A stretch of DNA of 64,000 bases from Jaltomata sinuosa (taxonomy: Eukaryota; Streptophyta; Magnoliopsida; Solanales; Solanaceae), in assembly GCA_003996215.1 (NCBI GenBank), contig QJPP01000668.1, forward strand, positions 143,363 to 207,362. The letters run 5' to 3'. The first letter of the stretch is position 1, and every line of letters starts with the position of its first letter. A program made the translations under genes and the position numbers. The notes beneath the pieces are model-generated. The model ran no database searches. It saw only the letters and a list, made by a program, of their open reading frames with translations, and was not told the origin of the DNA. Positions 12,056 to 23,802 of the stretch are shown piece after piece.

Positions 12056-13583
12056 GTGATTCTGATTTTCTAATTCACCAAGTTAAAGGTGAATGGACTG
12101 TGAAGAACCCAAGATCGTGTCGTATGTGAAGATGGTTCAAAATTTGTTCAAGAGATTCAGGATGATCGAATTCAAGCATACACCAAGGATTAAGAATGAG
12201 TTTGCCGATGCCTTGGCAACCATATCCTCCATAATTCAACATACCGATCAGAATTATATCGATCCATTGATAATAGGTCTCCAAGAACAACCTGCGCACT
12301 GTGTGCAAGTCAAAGCAGAATCAGACGGAAAACCATGGTATTATGATATCAAGAGGTATCTAGAAGTTGGAGTCTATCCCGAAGATGTGACCGCCAACCA
12401 AAAGAAAACCATTCGCCGAATGGCCAACAACTTTTTCCTAGATGGAGAAATCATGTATAGGAAGACTCCGGACCTTGGATTCTTAAGATGTGTTGATTCG
12501 GTTGAAGCCACAAGACTATTGGAAGAGGTACACACTGGAGTGTGTGGTCCCCACATGAATGGGTTCACCCTAGCCAAGAAGATTTTGCAAACTGGATACT
12601 TTTGGATGACCATGGAAAATGACTGTAGCAAGTTCGTACAAAAATGTCACAAGTGCCAGATCCACGGAGATTTGATTCGAGTACCACTTAGCAATCTTCA
12701 TGCAATGAGCGCACCTTAGCCTTTTGTAGCCTGGGGCATGGATGTCATTGATCCCGTCTAGCCGTCTACCTCGAATGGACACAGATTCATTTTGGTAGCT
12801 ATTTATTACTTCACCAAGTGGGTAGAAGCTACTTCTTACAAGTCTGTGACCAAGAAGGTTGTAGCCGATTTTGTTAAAAATAACCTAATCTGTCGATTCG
12901 GGATCCTCGAGTCAATTATTACCGACAATGGAACAAATCTGAACAACCACTTGATGAAAGAAATATGTGAGCAATTCAAGATCACTCACCGTAATTCAAC
13001 CGCATACCGGCCACAAATGAATGGAGCTGTGGAAGCCGCCAACAAGAATATCAAGAAGATCTTGAGAAAAATGGTCGACCATCACCGATCTTGGCACGAG
13101 ATGTTGCCTTATGATTTATTGGGACACCGGATGACCGTCAGGACTTCGACCGGGGCGACCCATTATATGTTGGTGTATGGGTCGGAAGTAGTGATACCTG
13201 CGGAAGTTGAAATACCGTCTCTTAAGATCATTCGAGAAGTCAGACTGAACAATGAAGAATGGGTTCGTGTCCGTCCCGAGCAACTCATGTTGATTGATGA
13301 GAAAAGGATGAGTGTCGTATGCCATGGTCAGTTGTACCAGCAAAGAATGATTCGTGCATTCAACAAAAGAGTGAGAGCTTGCATGTTTGTCATAAGACAA
13401 GTGGTTCTCAAGAGCATTTTTCCCCACCAGGAGGAATACAAAGGAAAGTTTGCACCCAATTGGCAAGGTCCGTATGTCATCCAGAAAGTGTTATCCGGAG
13501 GAGCTCTGATCCTATCAGAAATGGACGGTCAAATGTGGACCAAACCGATCAATTCCGATGTTGTGAAGAGATACTTTGTTTAG
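12056..13583 (+). pseudogene. Gypsy pol, second part: RNase H end and integrase (broken)
   Basis: Continues the pol from 2094. First comes the end of RNase H (HTPRIKNEFADALATI near 12177-12225). Next is the integrase zinc-binding HHCC region (HTGVCGPHMNG near 12530; CHKCQIHGD near 12640). The catalytic core has D at 12741-12743, D at 12924-12926 (TDNGTN) and E at 13032-13034, giving the expected D-61-D-35-E spacing, so all three catalytic residues are kept. Integrase joins the cDNA to the genome. A C-terminal region ends at 13583. Defects: TAG at 12717-12719 and TAG at 12759-12761, between the zinc region and the core. The core itself reads open from about 12762 to its end. Confidence 0.92.
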
Positions 13584-13683
13584 GTATAGTTTTCCTTTAA
13601 TTTCCTTTCCCTGTAATCGCATTTCCTGATTGTAATCATTTTATGCCTTGTAATAGCTTAGAACATCCCTATCCTCTTGTACG

Positions 13684-13960
13684 AACTACGTTTGACCTGA
13701 ATTCTCAAAAAATGAGATACGTAGGCAGCCTGTGTCGGCTTCGGTCAAACCCTTAGGAAAATTTATCTTTCCCCTTCTTATCCTTAACTACGTATGACCT
13801 GAATTCTCAAGAATGAGATACGTAGGTGGCCTGTGTTGGCTTCAGTCACCCCTTTAGTTATTTCCATCTTTCTCCCACTTTGAGTGTGGGAACTACGTTT
13901 GACCTGATTCCTACCTCAACGGAATACGTAGGCGCCACAACGGTTCGGTCATATCACCCC
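13684..13960 (+). repeat. About 103-bp tandem repeat, three copies
   Basis: Copies begin near 13684, 13786 and 13891. Each has ACTACGTTTGACCTGA, then GA(A)TACGTAGGC and a pyrimidine-rich stretch. A decayed relative lies near 17803-17850. The repeat starts right after the integrase reading frame. Confidence 0.88.
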
Positions 13961-13974
13961 AGGAAATGGAAACT

Positions 13975-14330
13975 GGGGCAGAATTTTTGAGAAAAGAATC
14001 TCAAAAATTTAGAAGATGAAGGTCGTTGCCAACAAGACAAGAGGATGCTTGTAGATACGTAAATACCACAATGGTTCGTCCGTATCGCCCAGGAAATGGA
14101 AATTGGGGCAAAATTTTTGAGAAAGGAATCTCAAAAATTCAGAAGACGAACAACGTTAGACTCCGAAGAGTTCCCCAGCAAGAATACAGAATATGTCGAA
14201 GAGCCACCAAGGTGAATATCGAGAAAGAATCTTATAATCCCCACAAAGTCTCAAGTCTCTTGCCAATGGAATAAAATTCTCTATGAAGCCTTTAACTGGG
14301 GCAGAATTTTGAGAAGGATCTCAAAATTTC
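13975..14330 (+). repeat. Recurrent hairpin unit with AACTGGGGCA box
   Basis: Three occurrences of (A)ACTGGGGCAGAATTTT-type sequence run into an inverted repeat: about 13982-14010, 14111-14139 and 14305-14328. In each, TTTTGAGA is followed after a 4-6 base loop by TCTCAAAA. Base changes between copies keep the two arms paired. Confidence 0.8.
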
Positions 14331-15389
14331 CGCGAAGCTTCATTCAAGAATTCAACATTAAGCTCCGAGGAATTCCCCAGCACCGAGAGATCAGAGTCTA
14401 CTTCAAAGAATCCCCAGTCCTATATGGATTAATCCCGGCTGTGATAGATTTATCAAAAATCATCTCTCCGAGTTCCCCAGCTAGGACGACGAAGGATCTT
14501 CATAGTACGCCAACAGTACGTCATAAATGTCAAAGACCTCGAGTAAAGGGCGTTCGTTGAACTAGTACATGACATGACAGGCAGAGACATTTCCAAAAAA
14601 TATCTTCTTTTTAAAGTCTTTGTTTTCCAAAGAACTTGTTTGAAAAAGTATTTACAAAAGATTAGTTTTACTTTTTATTGTGATTTTGTCTTACGTCTTC
14701 CGTGGCCCGGAGAGAGTCAAAGGTGACAAGTACCTGAGACTAGAAAAGCATACGGAGAAGACAGAACCAGGAGCAGAAGATCGAAGGAGGTCAACACAAA
14801 CCAGTTTCGACCAAACTAATAATTTTTCTGTGGATGCAGGTTATTCCCAAAATTACATTAGAAAACAGTCTCACGCTCAAAGAAACGCAACGAGACCAGA
14901 TGCTTTAAGATTTGGCGAGAAAAGCCCAAAACAGCATAAAGAAGCTAAAGAGGCAGAAGTCCCTAAAGCGAACGAATTTTCTAGTAGTTCACATGAATTA
15001 CCAGATAAAGAGAGAGTGACAACTTTCTTAAGTCCCCAAATGGATCAGGACATTTCGGCCCGCTTCAAATTAGGGCACCCAAACAAAAGAGCAACAACAC
15101 TCTCCACCAATGCCTAGCAAGACAGGGATCACCCCGAACAGACAATGTTCAAAAATGGTATTTATGGCTGTCCCTGGAAGCAGGCAAGGCCATTTTGCTC
15201 ACATTTAAATAAAAGTTATTTTGATTAGCTTCATAGACGTTGTCTTTAAAGTCTTTCAAATTTTGACTGTAGTCGCGAGCAAAAGCGATGTTGTGTCTAC
15301 TAACCATTTGCTTTGAGCGCAGGTACACACAAGGGAATCAACATGAATACCAAAGGTGATGTTTTCTACGACTCCCCTATGGGATATTG

Positions 15390-15580
15390 CATCATACAGC
15401 ACTACATGGCATCACATTTTTCATTCATATTGCACCATGTCATGTTGCATCATACTGTATCTCACCACATTGCACCATATTGCATCACACGGGATAGCAT
15501 TGTGTCGCATCATATTATGACATATCGCATTGCATCATATTATGTTGTGATGAGTCGTATTGTATGGCATCATATCACAG
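15390..15580 (+). repeat. CAT-rich low-complexity tract
   Basis: Irregular repetition of GCATCATAT, CACCATGTC and CATTGCATC words without a strict period. No coding potential is supported. Confidence 0.75.
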
Positions 15581-15581
15581 G

Positions 15582-15845
15582 GCCATTCATATTTGCATGC
15601 CGAGAGGGCCATGTCAAGAGGACCATGCCGAGAGGGCCATTCATATTTGCATGCCGAGGGGGCCATGTCAAGAGGACCATGTCGAGAGGGCCAATTATAT
15701 TTGCATGCCAAGAGGTCCATGTCAACAGGACCATGCCGAGAGGGCCATTCATGTTTGCATGCCAAGAGGTTCATGTCAAGAGGACCATGCCTAGAGGGCC
15801 ATGTCAAGAGGACCATGCCAACAGGGCCATTCATATTTTCATGTC
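15582..15845 (+). repeat. 54-bp tandem repeat
   Basis: Units start near 15582, 15636, 15690 and 15744 with GCCATTCATATTTGCATGCC, followed by AAGAGGACCATG and GAGAGGGCC words. A broken copy sits near 15798-15845. The period is a multiple of three, so several frames on both strands stay open and give false repetitive proteins. Confidence 0.9.
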
Positions 15846-16249
15846 GAGAGGACCATCATCATCAAATATCGCAGATACACATCCCCTATGAAAACTATGT
15901 CCCTCTTCCAACTGGCTGCAAAGAGGATGACATTCATAGGCGTCCCCAAGTCGCACTTGCTGCGCAGGATCGACCCCATCATATTTATATTAGAGATCGC
16001 GTGAGACAGAAGAGTCTAACGTTAAGGATATCATTATCATTATCATTCATTATGCCAAATCTGGAATCTCACATATATATGTCCGATATCATGTAAGATG
16101 GAGGAGTATGACATCGAGGATATTTATGCACTTTTATTGGAAAGCATCGATCGCTAGAAGATGCAGTTATATTTGATTGTGTGGCAAAGGACTTGCCATC
16201 CTCGAAATCAAATACCGCTTGCTGTCAAAGTCTAAAAGCATATAGTATT

Positions 16250-16830
16250 AGGGATGTCTATAAGACGCCATCCAAATCGGATGATGAATTGGATTTTCCA
16301 AAATTAGAAGGCCAAGGGTCATCTGTAAGACGCAGCGATATCTGAAACCGGATAGTGTGCAAGATTGCCCAAAACTTGACAGACCAAGGGTCATCTGTAA
16401 GACGCAATGATATCTGAAACCAGATAGTGTGCAAGATCATCTAAAGATTGACAGTTCAAGGGTAATGCGTAAGTCGCAATAATATCCGAAATTGGAGAAA
16501 AGTGCAAGACTACCAAAAATTGATAGTTCAAGGGTTATCTATAAGCCGCGACATATCCACATTGATATTGTGCAGAACTACCCCCAAGTATAGTAATTCA
16601 TGGGAAATCTATAAGTCGCGTTACATCCAAGATCGGATAAAGTGCAGGATTACCCAAAAAACTGGCAATTCGAAGGTCATCTGTAAGCCGCCTCTATCCA
16701 AAGTCGGATAATGTGCAAGATTACTCGAAAGCTAGCGAATTAAAGGCATCTGTAAGCTGCCTCTATCCAAAGTCGGATGATGCGCTAGATTACCCAAAGC
16801 CTGACGATCCAAAGAATATCTGTTATTCGT
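16250..16830 (+). repeat. About 70-bp tandem repeat, eight to nine copies
   Basis: The marker ATCTGTAAGACGC (and variants) recurs near 16321, 16393, 16463, 16537, 16607, 16679, 16748 and 16818. Each is followed by a CCGGATA(A/G)TGTGCAAGAT-like half. Divergence between copies is substantial, so the array is old. Confidence 0.88.
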
Positions 16831-17984
16831 GTCGATGCGGAAGATACGCGAGATTTACCCCAAAGACATATGAAAAAAGGCCACTGCCAACAGCCAAGAA
16901 GGCTACCTCATTCAAGAGAATGCCCTTAAACAATCAAGAAGGTCGTCATCATTCATTGCTACACAAGAAATCTTATCTGATAGCCAAGAAGGCTATCATG
17001 TTTGACTGTCATGGAAGCGGCCATTTCCTAAACCAGAGACAGGAAAGGACGTCGTCTTCCTCAAGAAACAACAGATAAAGGAAAATGAGGTATGAAGCTA
17101 TCTCTCCTTGCTGAATTATGTTACTACAAACCACTTGGTTTCGAGATATTGCCAAGAGTATACGAGAAGGATGAAATTCTCAAAGCAAAACCACAGGTGC
17201 GGACTACACCAAAAAAAGGACGCATCACAACGTGGAAATATTTCTTAGCAGCAACTTGTAACACAGTCCGGAGAAGGATATCAAACTCTTTGGACGCGAA
17301 CTGAGGAACAACTCACCACCACCATCAAACCACACCCCTATCAGAAGGCATGTGGGTATTTCCTATATTTGGGTCTTCGTTCGCACCCGGAGTATTTTCT
17401 AAACTCACGCTGGATGCAATATCTCTTCTTTTCAAATCCGGGTGAAAACACACATCGAGCTTTGGAAATTATGACCATGTAGATATTATCTATGAGTGTG
17501 AGATCCTCACACTTTTAGTAAAGATAACTGCAAGCCTCTTTTCCATAACTCAATCGTTTGTCGCCCATCCCGAGCCAAAGGTCATCTTATCATAAAGATT
17601 ACTTTTTCCCCCGATCGAGTCGAACTCCAAGCAGCCTGATTCCTAAAGTTTTTGGATATATAGGCGGGATCTATGTTGAAACCTTGGCTGCATTCAAAAT
17701 TACCTAAATCTTTTCACTCCCCAACTCTCCAGTCTCTCCATACTCCGAAATCGAGAAAGTTTGGAATTCTTTGAAAATCGTGCGTAGAATCAAGCGTCTT
17801 GAACTACAAGTGGCCTGAATTCTCATGTAACCTGACATATGTAGGAAACTCAATACCAGAGTTTGGCCATGATTCCTTGAAATTCGTGCGAAAACCAACT
17901 ACCTCCCAAGGATGGACTTGTGGTCGGACAAAAATTGGGAACGTCAAATCCCTTTGCCCAGGGTTCATTGCACTGACCCTACCC

Positions 17985-17998
17985 AAAGGGAGGGGCAG
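17985..17998 (+). other. Polypurine tract
   Basis: AAAGGGAGGGGCAG lies directly before the LTR start TGTTGACACCC at 18000. It would prime plus-strand DNA synthesis during reverse transcription and confirms plus orientation. Confidence 0.88.
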
Positions 17999-17999
17999 T

Positions 18000-20900
18000 T
18001 GTTGACACCCAATTTTTACCCGCCACATTACGAATTAATTTAGAGCTTTTTAAATTTTAAATAATTTTTGAAATAATTATTTTGACAAAAAAGGAAAAAA
18101 TATTTTCAAATCAGCTTTCCTAATAGTTCTGAGTAATGATTATTTATTTTTCATAGTTAATATGTGAAATTTTTATAGATTACTTAAAAGAATTATTTTA
18201 AAATTTGATTTCACAAGAAAATCTCTTTTAAAGGCTAAACCTGTAATTTTTCTCCAAAATTAATTTGAATGAGAGTTAATTGAAAAATTAATTTTATAAT
18301 TAATTAAATAATTGATTATGTGTCAAATATGATAATTATTTAAATTGTTTCAGTTTATTAAATCCCTAAAATAATTTAAATTGATTCATCCCTAAACCTG
18401 TTATTTCAATTATAGCCGAATTTTACTTATTCTTCACCAAATTGGCTATTTTCTAAACCTAAAGTGGCCACATTTTGTAAATACGGCCACAATCTAAACT
18501 CACCCTTATAACCCCTTAATATTTCAGCTGTTTGAGCCCCAAAATCCTCGACCCGCTCAGCCCAGTCCCCTTTTAATTGCCCCAGCCCAATCCAAAACCC
18601 CCTAACCCGCTCAAGACCCGACCCAACCGACCCAAACCCTTCTATCCGCCTTATCACACCACTATTCTCCTCTTTCTCTCTCAAAACTCAACCAAACAGA
18701 CCCCTTCTTCGTTTAACACCCCAGAAACCCTAGCCGCTTCTCTCTTCTCTCCTCCATTTCTCTCACGCGTAGACTCCCTTGTTGTACGAAACAACGCACT
18801 TCATACAACACCTCAGCAATCTAGTACGCCTCCTCGTCCTTCACCCTTTCGTCGTTCTCAAAAATGACAACCCTAACCCTAGCAACAGCCTTCAACGTTG
18901 CTCACAGCTTCAACCCCTAAACCCCTCTAATGTTTCCATTTTCTGTCCGTTTTCTCCGTCAAAAGGTGCGCTGGCAAGTCTAGAAGATTCTAGAACCCAC
19001 CAGGTGTCACCCTTCTTCGCTAAGTCCACGAAAACTTGTACAATTTCATGCAAGTTGTTGCTGTGAATATTGCTCCAGCTGAGGAATTTGAATTCCTTAG
19101 CAAAATCCCTAAAAAAACCTCTGTTTTTCCCCCTTTTTACCCCGATTTCTCCTATAAATACCCCCCAGCTGCATGTTTGGGAGCTGATTTTGGGGAAATA
19201 TTGGGGGTTCTGGAGAATCGATTCTCTAACCTCACGAAACCGGTTACCTAGTTTGGAAATAATCACTAAAAAATTTGAGTTCTAAGTTGTTTTTTTATTA
19301 ATCCAGTGGTGTTGAAACTTTTCGGCGAGGTTCAAGGTACAAGTTGCTGCCCTAAAAAAGGTATGATCCTCACCCACCTCTTTTTACTATTTCCTTTTCT
19401 TTTCTTTTGTTGTGTAATGTTCAATGTTGAGTAAAAACTAGATTTTTGGTCTTATTTGCTATATTATGATATGTGTTTCGATTTTAGGATGTTATTATTG
19501 TGATCTTAAGTAGAAATTTTCCTTAGAAACAACATGGTTGTCACTTTGTGTAAATAGTAGGTGTAAGTATAAGTTTGTAGTCAAGTTTGTTGCTAAATGA
19601 TGTAAAATCTACCCTGTTTTGTTTATGAAATGTTTGATCTTTTTTTCTCTTGTTTGTTCCCCAACCCCCTTTGTTATAATCACGCTCCTATCTTGTTTAT
19701 TGAGCCTGTATAAATATTGCTATTTCATGTATGTATTAATTAAGTATTAGTGTTGTTTATTCATGTCTAAATGGATGTTTGTTATCATCTTGTAACACTA
19801 TTTCCTTTTCCCTGTAGAAACCCCATAGTTACACTAGTCTATGTTCGACCCATGAACTTGAGCATGAATCTGTTATTAAGATTTAGAATTGGTTTCATGA
19901 AATGCTTGACCCCTCATGTTGTTCTTAATCCCTTTGATCTTACCCTTTACCTATTTTCTTCTCTTCTTTATTGTTTCTTGCTATGTATGATATCAACCTG
20001 AATACGTGAACTGTTAGTGTTATTCTCTTACATTTAGGGTGATGTTTTAGGTTAATTTTGAGTGCTGATAAGTTCTATTGATTCTTGTTTGGATTTATAT
20101 GACATGTATATGAATGTTATACTTGTTTATTAATGTTCAACCCCTTCCTGTTTCCCTTGTTTTCCTCAATTTGGTAGAGATCCTGTTTTCCTCTTCCTTT
20201 TTCCCCTTTACTGCCTTGTTAATGTCAAAATGGTTATAGGATGATATTAACTTGTGAGTATGAATTGGTTAAATTTTGTTGTCATTCTCTCATGTTTAAG
20301 TTAGTATGAAATGCAATCTCTGAACACTGTGACCTTTTTAAAGGTTCATGACTGCTATTGATTCTTTGTTTGTCATGTGAAAATGCTATAAGCTTTAGAC
20401 TTGTTGTTAGAATAGTTATTATTGTTCAACTCTCATTTCTCTATCTTCTACCCTGTTCACTTCCCCTTTCCCTTTAATGATTTGATCATGCTAGATGACT
20501 GTATGTGAGCCTATTAACCATGGATTAGAATTAGCTTAAGTTAAAAAATCTGAACTCTGTGTTGTTGTGCGTGAAAGTTCTGTTATGATTAGGAGCTAGA
20601 GGTGGGGAATATCCACTCATGACATGCTCCTCACCCCTAGTAGGTTCCTCTGTTTCATCTTCCCTAAAGATGCTAACTTCATTATCTTCTTTGTATGTTA
20701 CATGTATGAACTGTGAAATGACTTTGGTCTTTACCATGATAACAGCCTGCTTATACATCCCTCTCATGTATTCTCATCTGATTTTCAACTAGTGATTGAT
20801 GTTTCTAAAGGAAAAAAACTTTTCCAGCCTGCTTGACTTATCTGTGGTTAATGTGTGATGTCTAGATTAGGCTCTTTGACTAGTCTTTCTTGCTTAAATG

Positions 20901-22320
20901 ATCTGTGTTAGAGCTGTTCAAAGGTCCCTTGTGTAACTCAAAATCTTCATGCTCCCTATGTTTCAATGTTTAAAAGTTTGAGTGTTAAGAGTGACTAAGT
21001 ATGATTAAGTTTGCTAAGTATATTTTAGACTGATTTGTGTCTCCATGCCATGCTCCTTTTCTTTTCAAACATGTGTATATGTGTATATCTGAATCAATCT
21101 CTTGCACTTTTGATTTCTGGAAAAATGATCAACCTTTATGAATATTTGAAATATTTGAAGTCTTGTAATTGTGATAATATAATCCCTAGGTGATGAATTT
21201 GTGACTTGGTATCTTGTTTCACATATTTTAAACTTTGTATGAATTCCTGTGTATTGGTAAATTGGTCGTCAAGAAATATTTTTTAAAGTATGAAATTTAT
21301 ACATTGTTTAAATTACTCTTGCTTAATTTAGTTAAAATATGTACTAATCTTTATCTATTTTTACTCTTTCTATGGATAAAATCTGGTGGAATCCAATTGG
21401 ACTCCCAAAATTCTTCTGCATCATCTAGTTGGGCTTAGCCCAACACTGTCCGTTAGTCCAGCATGAATAAGCCCCAAAAGGGCTGAGTTATTGAAGACAG
21501 AAGCAGCAGCAGCGGAAGGAAAATGGGCCAAGCCCAAGTGATACCAGCGTAAAAGTCCAAGTGGACTAAATAGATAAAAAAAATGGGCCAAGCCCATGAG
21601 ATTCAGCAGCAGCAGTAGTCCAAAGGGCTAACAGATGAAAAAGTGGACTAAGTCCAAAGTGAAAATGGCGGTGGGCCTAAAAAGGGCCCACACACTAGAA
21701 TTAGGACAGGATTAGCTTAATTTCCTATGTTTTATGCCTTTGAATTGCTAATTAGTTTTAATTGTATAATTTGGACTAACTTTGCAAAACATAGTTAAAT
21801 TATCCCTAAACGAAATCAAAATTTTTGTTCAAACATTTTTTTTATATATGTTAATTACTGTTTTACTCGAATTGTTCATAAAAACCCTTTTTAAATGTCA
21901 ACTCTTTTCCCCCGTGTGTATAAAAACAATCTTTCATATATCGTCTTTTAAAAAATCAATTCTTTCTAAAAACAAGATGTTTTCATAACAAATCAAACCC
22001 GTTTTCAAAAGTTAGTCAACAAGTTAGTTTTTCAAACAAGCCCGGGCAACCGCAAGTTAGCGGATACTCTTGGTGCCTTAATACCCTTCCAAGAGTATTA
22101 ACCTGAACCCTTACCCTTAATCTCTTAACTTTCAAAACATTTATCTGTTTTGGGGTTTTAAAAGTTCTTATAAGTTTTTTCTTGGTTTTTACTTTATAAA
22201 AACTAAGTGGCGACTCTTGCTTTAAATTGAAGACGTTTTGGAAACATTAATTAGATTTTCGAAATGATTTTCAATAAACAAAGCCATTTTTTTCCGTCCT
22301 TACCAAAAAAGGATCAAAAC
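18000..22320 (+). repeat. 3' LTR of the Tat/Ogre element (about 4.3 kb)
   Basis: Starts TGTTGACACCCAATTTTTA, sharing the first 16 bases with the start of the inserted Ogre-like LTR. Holds a C-rich, telomere-like CCCTA-containing segment (18560-18930), a TATA box at 19153-19160, then a T-rich stretch. GTGGCGACTC near 22207, typical of the region close to Tat LTR ends, places the terminus within the next 100 bp or so. The exact end is uncertain. Confidence 0.8.
19153..19160 (+). promoter_or_regulatory. Putative LTR promoter TATA box
   Basis: TATAAATA about 1.15 kb into the LTR, after a C-rich stretch. It is the best TATA candidate in this LTR; the start of R would be about 30 bp downstream. 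No transcript evidence. Confidence 0.5.
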
Positions 22321-22348
22321 ATCTCTTAATTACTACTCTTTACAAATT

Positions 22349-22363
22349 AAATCATAAGCCTTT
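22349..22363. repeat. Left target-site duplication of the plus-strand LINE
   Basis: AAATCATAAGCCTTT, matched at 47271-47285 by AAATCACAAGCCTTT (14 of 15). It flanks the 5'-truncated start of the LINE; the right copy follows its A-rich end. Confidence 0.8.
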
Positions 22364-23802
22364 CATGGTACACTCAGTAGATTGAATAGTGGGAGAAGAT
22401 TCCACTTCCCTTCAATATATGGCTTACATAACATAGCTGACAGGAAATCTTTACCGATAGCTTTGAGAGATCTGGAGGCACAAATCACTGAATCCTGGTT
22501 GGCTATGGGTGATTTTATTTCCATATTAGCCGGGGAGGATAGAGTGGTGGGAAGTCCAGTCTAATTTAATGAAATGAGAGACTTCAGATGTTTTATGGAA
22601 GACTGCCATATGAATGAGCTACCTACAGTGGGGACAAACTATACATGGAATAATGGGCATTTATGTAGCAAAATAGATAGAGTTGTGGTTAATGCAGCTT
22701 AACAGATTACTATGGCTCCTCAACAAGTGCTAGTATTGGATCCACTGTTCTCAGATCATGCCCCTATTTGTCTAGTACTAGATGATCTTGTGGATATGCA
22801 AAAAAAGGCCCTTTAAATAATTTAATTGTCTCACTATGCATCCTAATTTTAGAGACAAGGTTAGAGAGACTTGGTTGATACAAGGTTGAGGAATGAGGGG
22901 AGTGTGGAAAAACCTGAAGACAGTAAGACAAGCAATGCAGATTCTTAATAGAGCAGATTATATAGTAGTTACTGCTAAAGTCTAGGCACCAAGGAAGGAA
23001 TTGCGAAGCAAGGAGAGCTCCATGAGACAAGCTCATATTCCTCATGATGTATTTGGTGAAGAGAAAGGGCTAAGACTTGAGCTAAACAAATGGAGCCTGG
23101 TTGAAGAAAGCATCTACAAACAAAAATCTAGAATCAAGTGGCTTCAGTTGGGTGACTCCAACACATGCTACTTTTTTGCAAGTATGATAGGGAGCAAAAC
23201 TCAGAATCAAATTAAATCTCTTGTAACAGAAGCTGACATTACAGTCAAGGATCCACTAGGTATTATAATTGAGGTTGTGATTTTCTATAAAAGACTACTG
23301 GAAGAGGCAACTGATCATTTGCTAGTGGTACATCATGCTGCAATAAGAACTAGACTAGTGCTAACAAGGGAACAACAACTTCATCTCATTAAGCAATTCA
23401 CTGCTGCAAATGTTTACAATGCCCTAAAAGAGATAGATAACACAAAAACACTTGGAGTTGATGGTATTAACTCCCATAATTTTATACAAAGCATGCCAAA
23501 CATAGGTGAGGAGGTAACTACTGTTATGCTCCAGTTCTTTGACACTAAAACCATGTATTCTGCCATTAATAGAACCTCTATCACTCTAATCCAAAAAATC
23601 AAGCATCCCAATTCATTAAAGAGTATAGACCAATTTCTTGTTGCACCGCTATATACAAGATCATATTTAAAATGGTAACCCATAGATTGCTACCAATTAT
23701 GGATTTCTTTGTAGACAAGAGTCAAGCTACTTTGTTCCAGGAAGGATATTAAATGATAATGTATTCCTTAGTCATGAGCTAGTAAAGGGGTATGGGGTGA
23801 AG
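22364..23802 (+). pseudogene. LINE (L1-type) ORF2, first half: endonuclease and N-terminal reverse transcriptase
   Basis: The 5'-truncated left half of a plus-strand L1-type LINE. An apurinic-type endonuclease region is visible at 22400-22800 (SWLAMGDFISIL where GDFN is usual; SDHAPICLVL). A linker and RT N-terminal region follow (SRIKWLQLGDSNTCYFF near 23130; LGVDGINSHNF near 23455; ATLFQEGY near 23730). Stops at about 22562, 22700 and 22814 and frame changes near 23680 and 23750 inactivate it. The RT catalytic core is missing: at about 23802 the sequence changes to an Athila-like LTR. The matching C-terminal part lies at 46622-47137. Confidence 0.88.

Larger units (their letters stand above)
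13584..17984 (+). other. 4.4-kb 3' non-coding region of the Tat/Ogre element
   Basis: Between the integrase stop and the polypurine tract. It is filled with degenerate tandem repeats (listed separately) and has no conserved ORF. The open frames near 14026-14274, 14680-15117 and 15313-15891 look like composition or repeat effects. Long repeat-rich 3' regions are typical of Tat-lineage elements. Confidence 0.75.
1..22320 (+). mobile_element. Tat/Ogre-lineage Ty3/Gypsy LTR retrotransposon, 5' part outside window, interrupted at 2094/12056
   Basis: The order RT - RNase H - integrase - long 3' non-coding region - polypurine tract - LTR on the plus strand defines a Ty3/Gypsy element. The long tail and LTR length fit the Tat/Ogre clade. 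The 5' LTR, gag and protease lie before position 1. RNase H stops at 2094 and continues at 12056 once the minus-strand insertion 2095-12055 and one GTGAT copy are removed, so both halves are one element. Several stops and frameshifts make it non-functional. The right end near 22320 (...ATCAAAACA) is a guess, because the LTR partner that would fix it is not in the window. Confidence 0.9.

Noticed and set aside
15313..16096. Open frames with SRGPC/REGH-type repeats on both strands
   Set aside because: They follow the 54-bp tandem array, whose period is a multiple of three, inside a retroelement 3' non-coding region.
18560..18930. C-rich CCCTA words that might be interstitial telomere repeats
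   Set aside because: They are irregular, not a (CCCTAAA)n run, and lie in the promoter-proximal part of an LTR.
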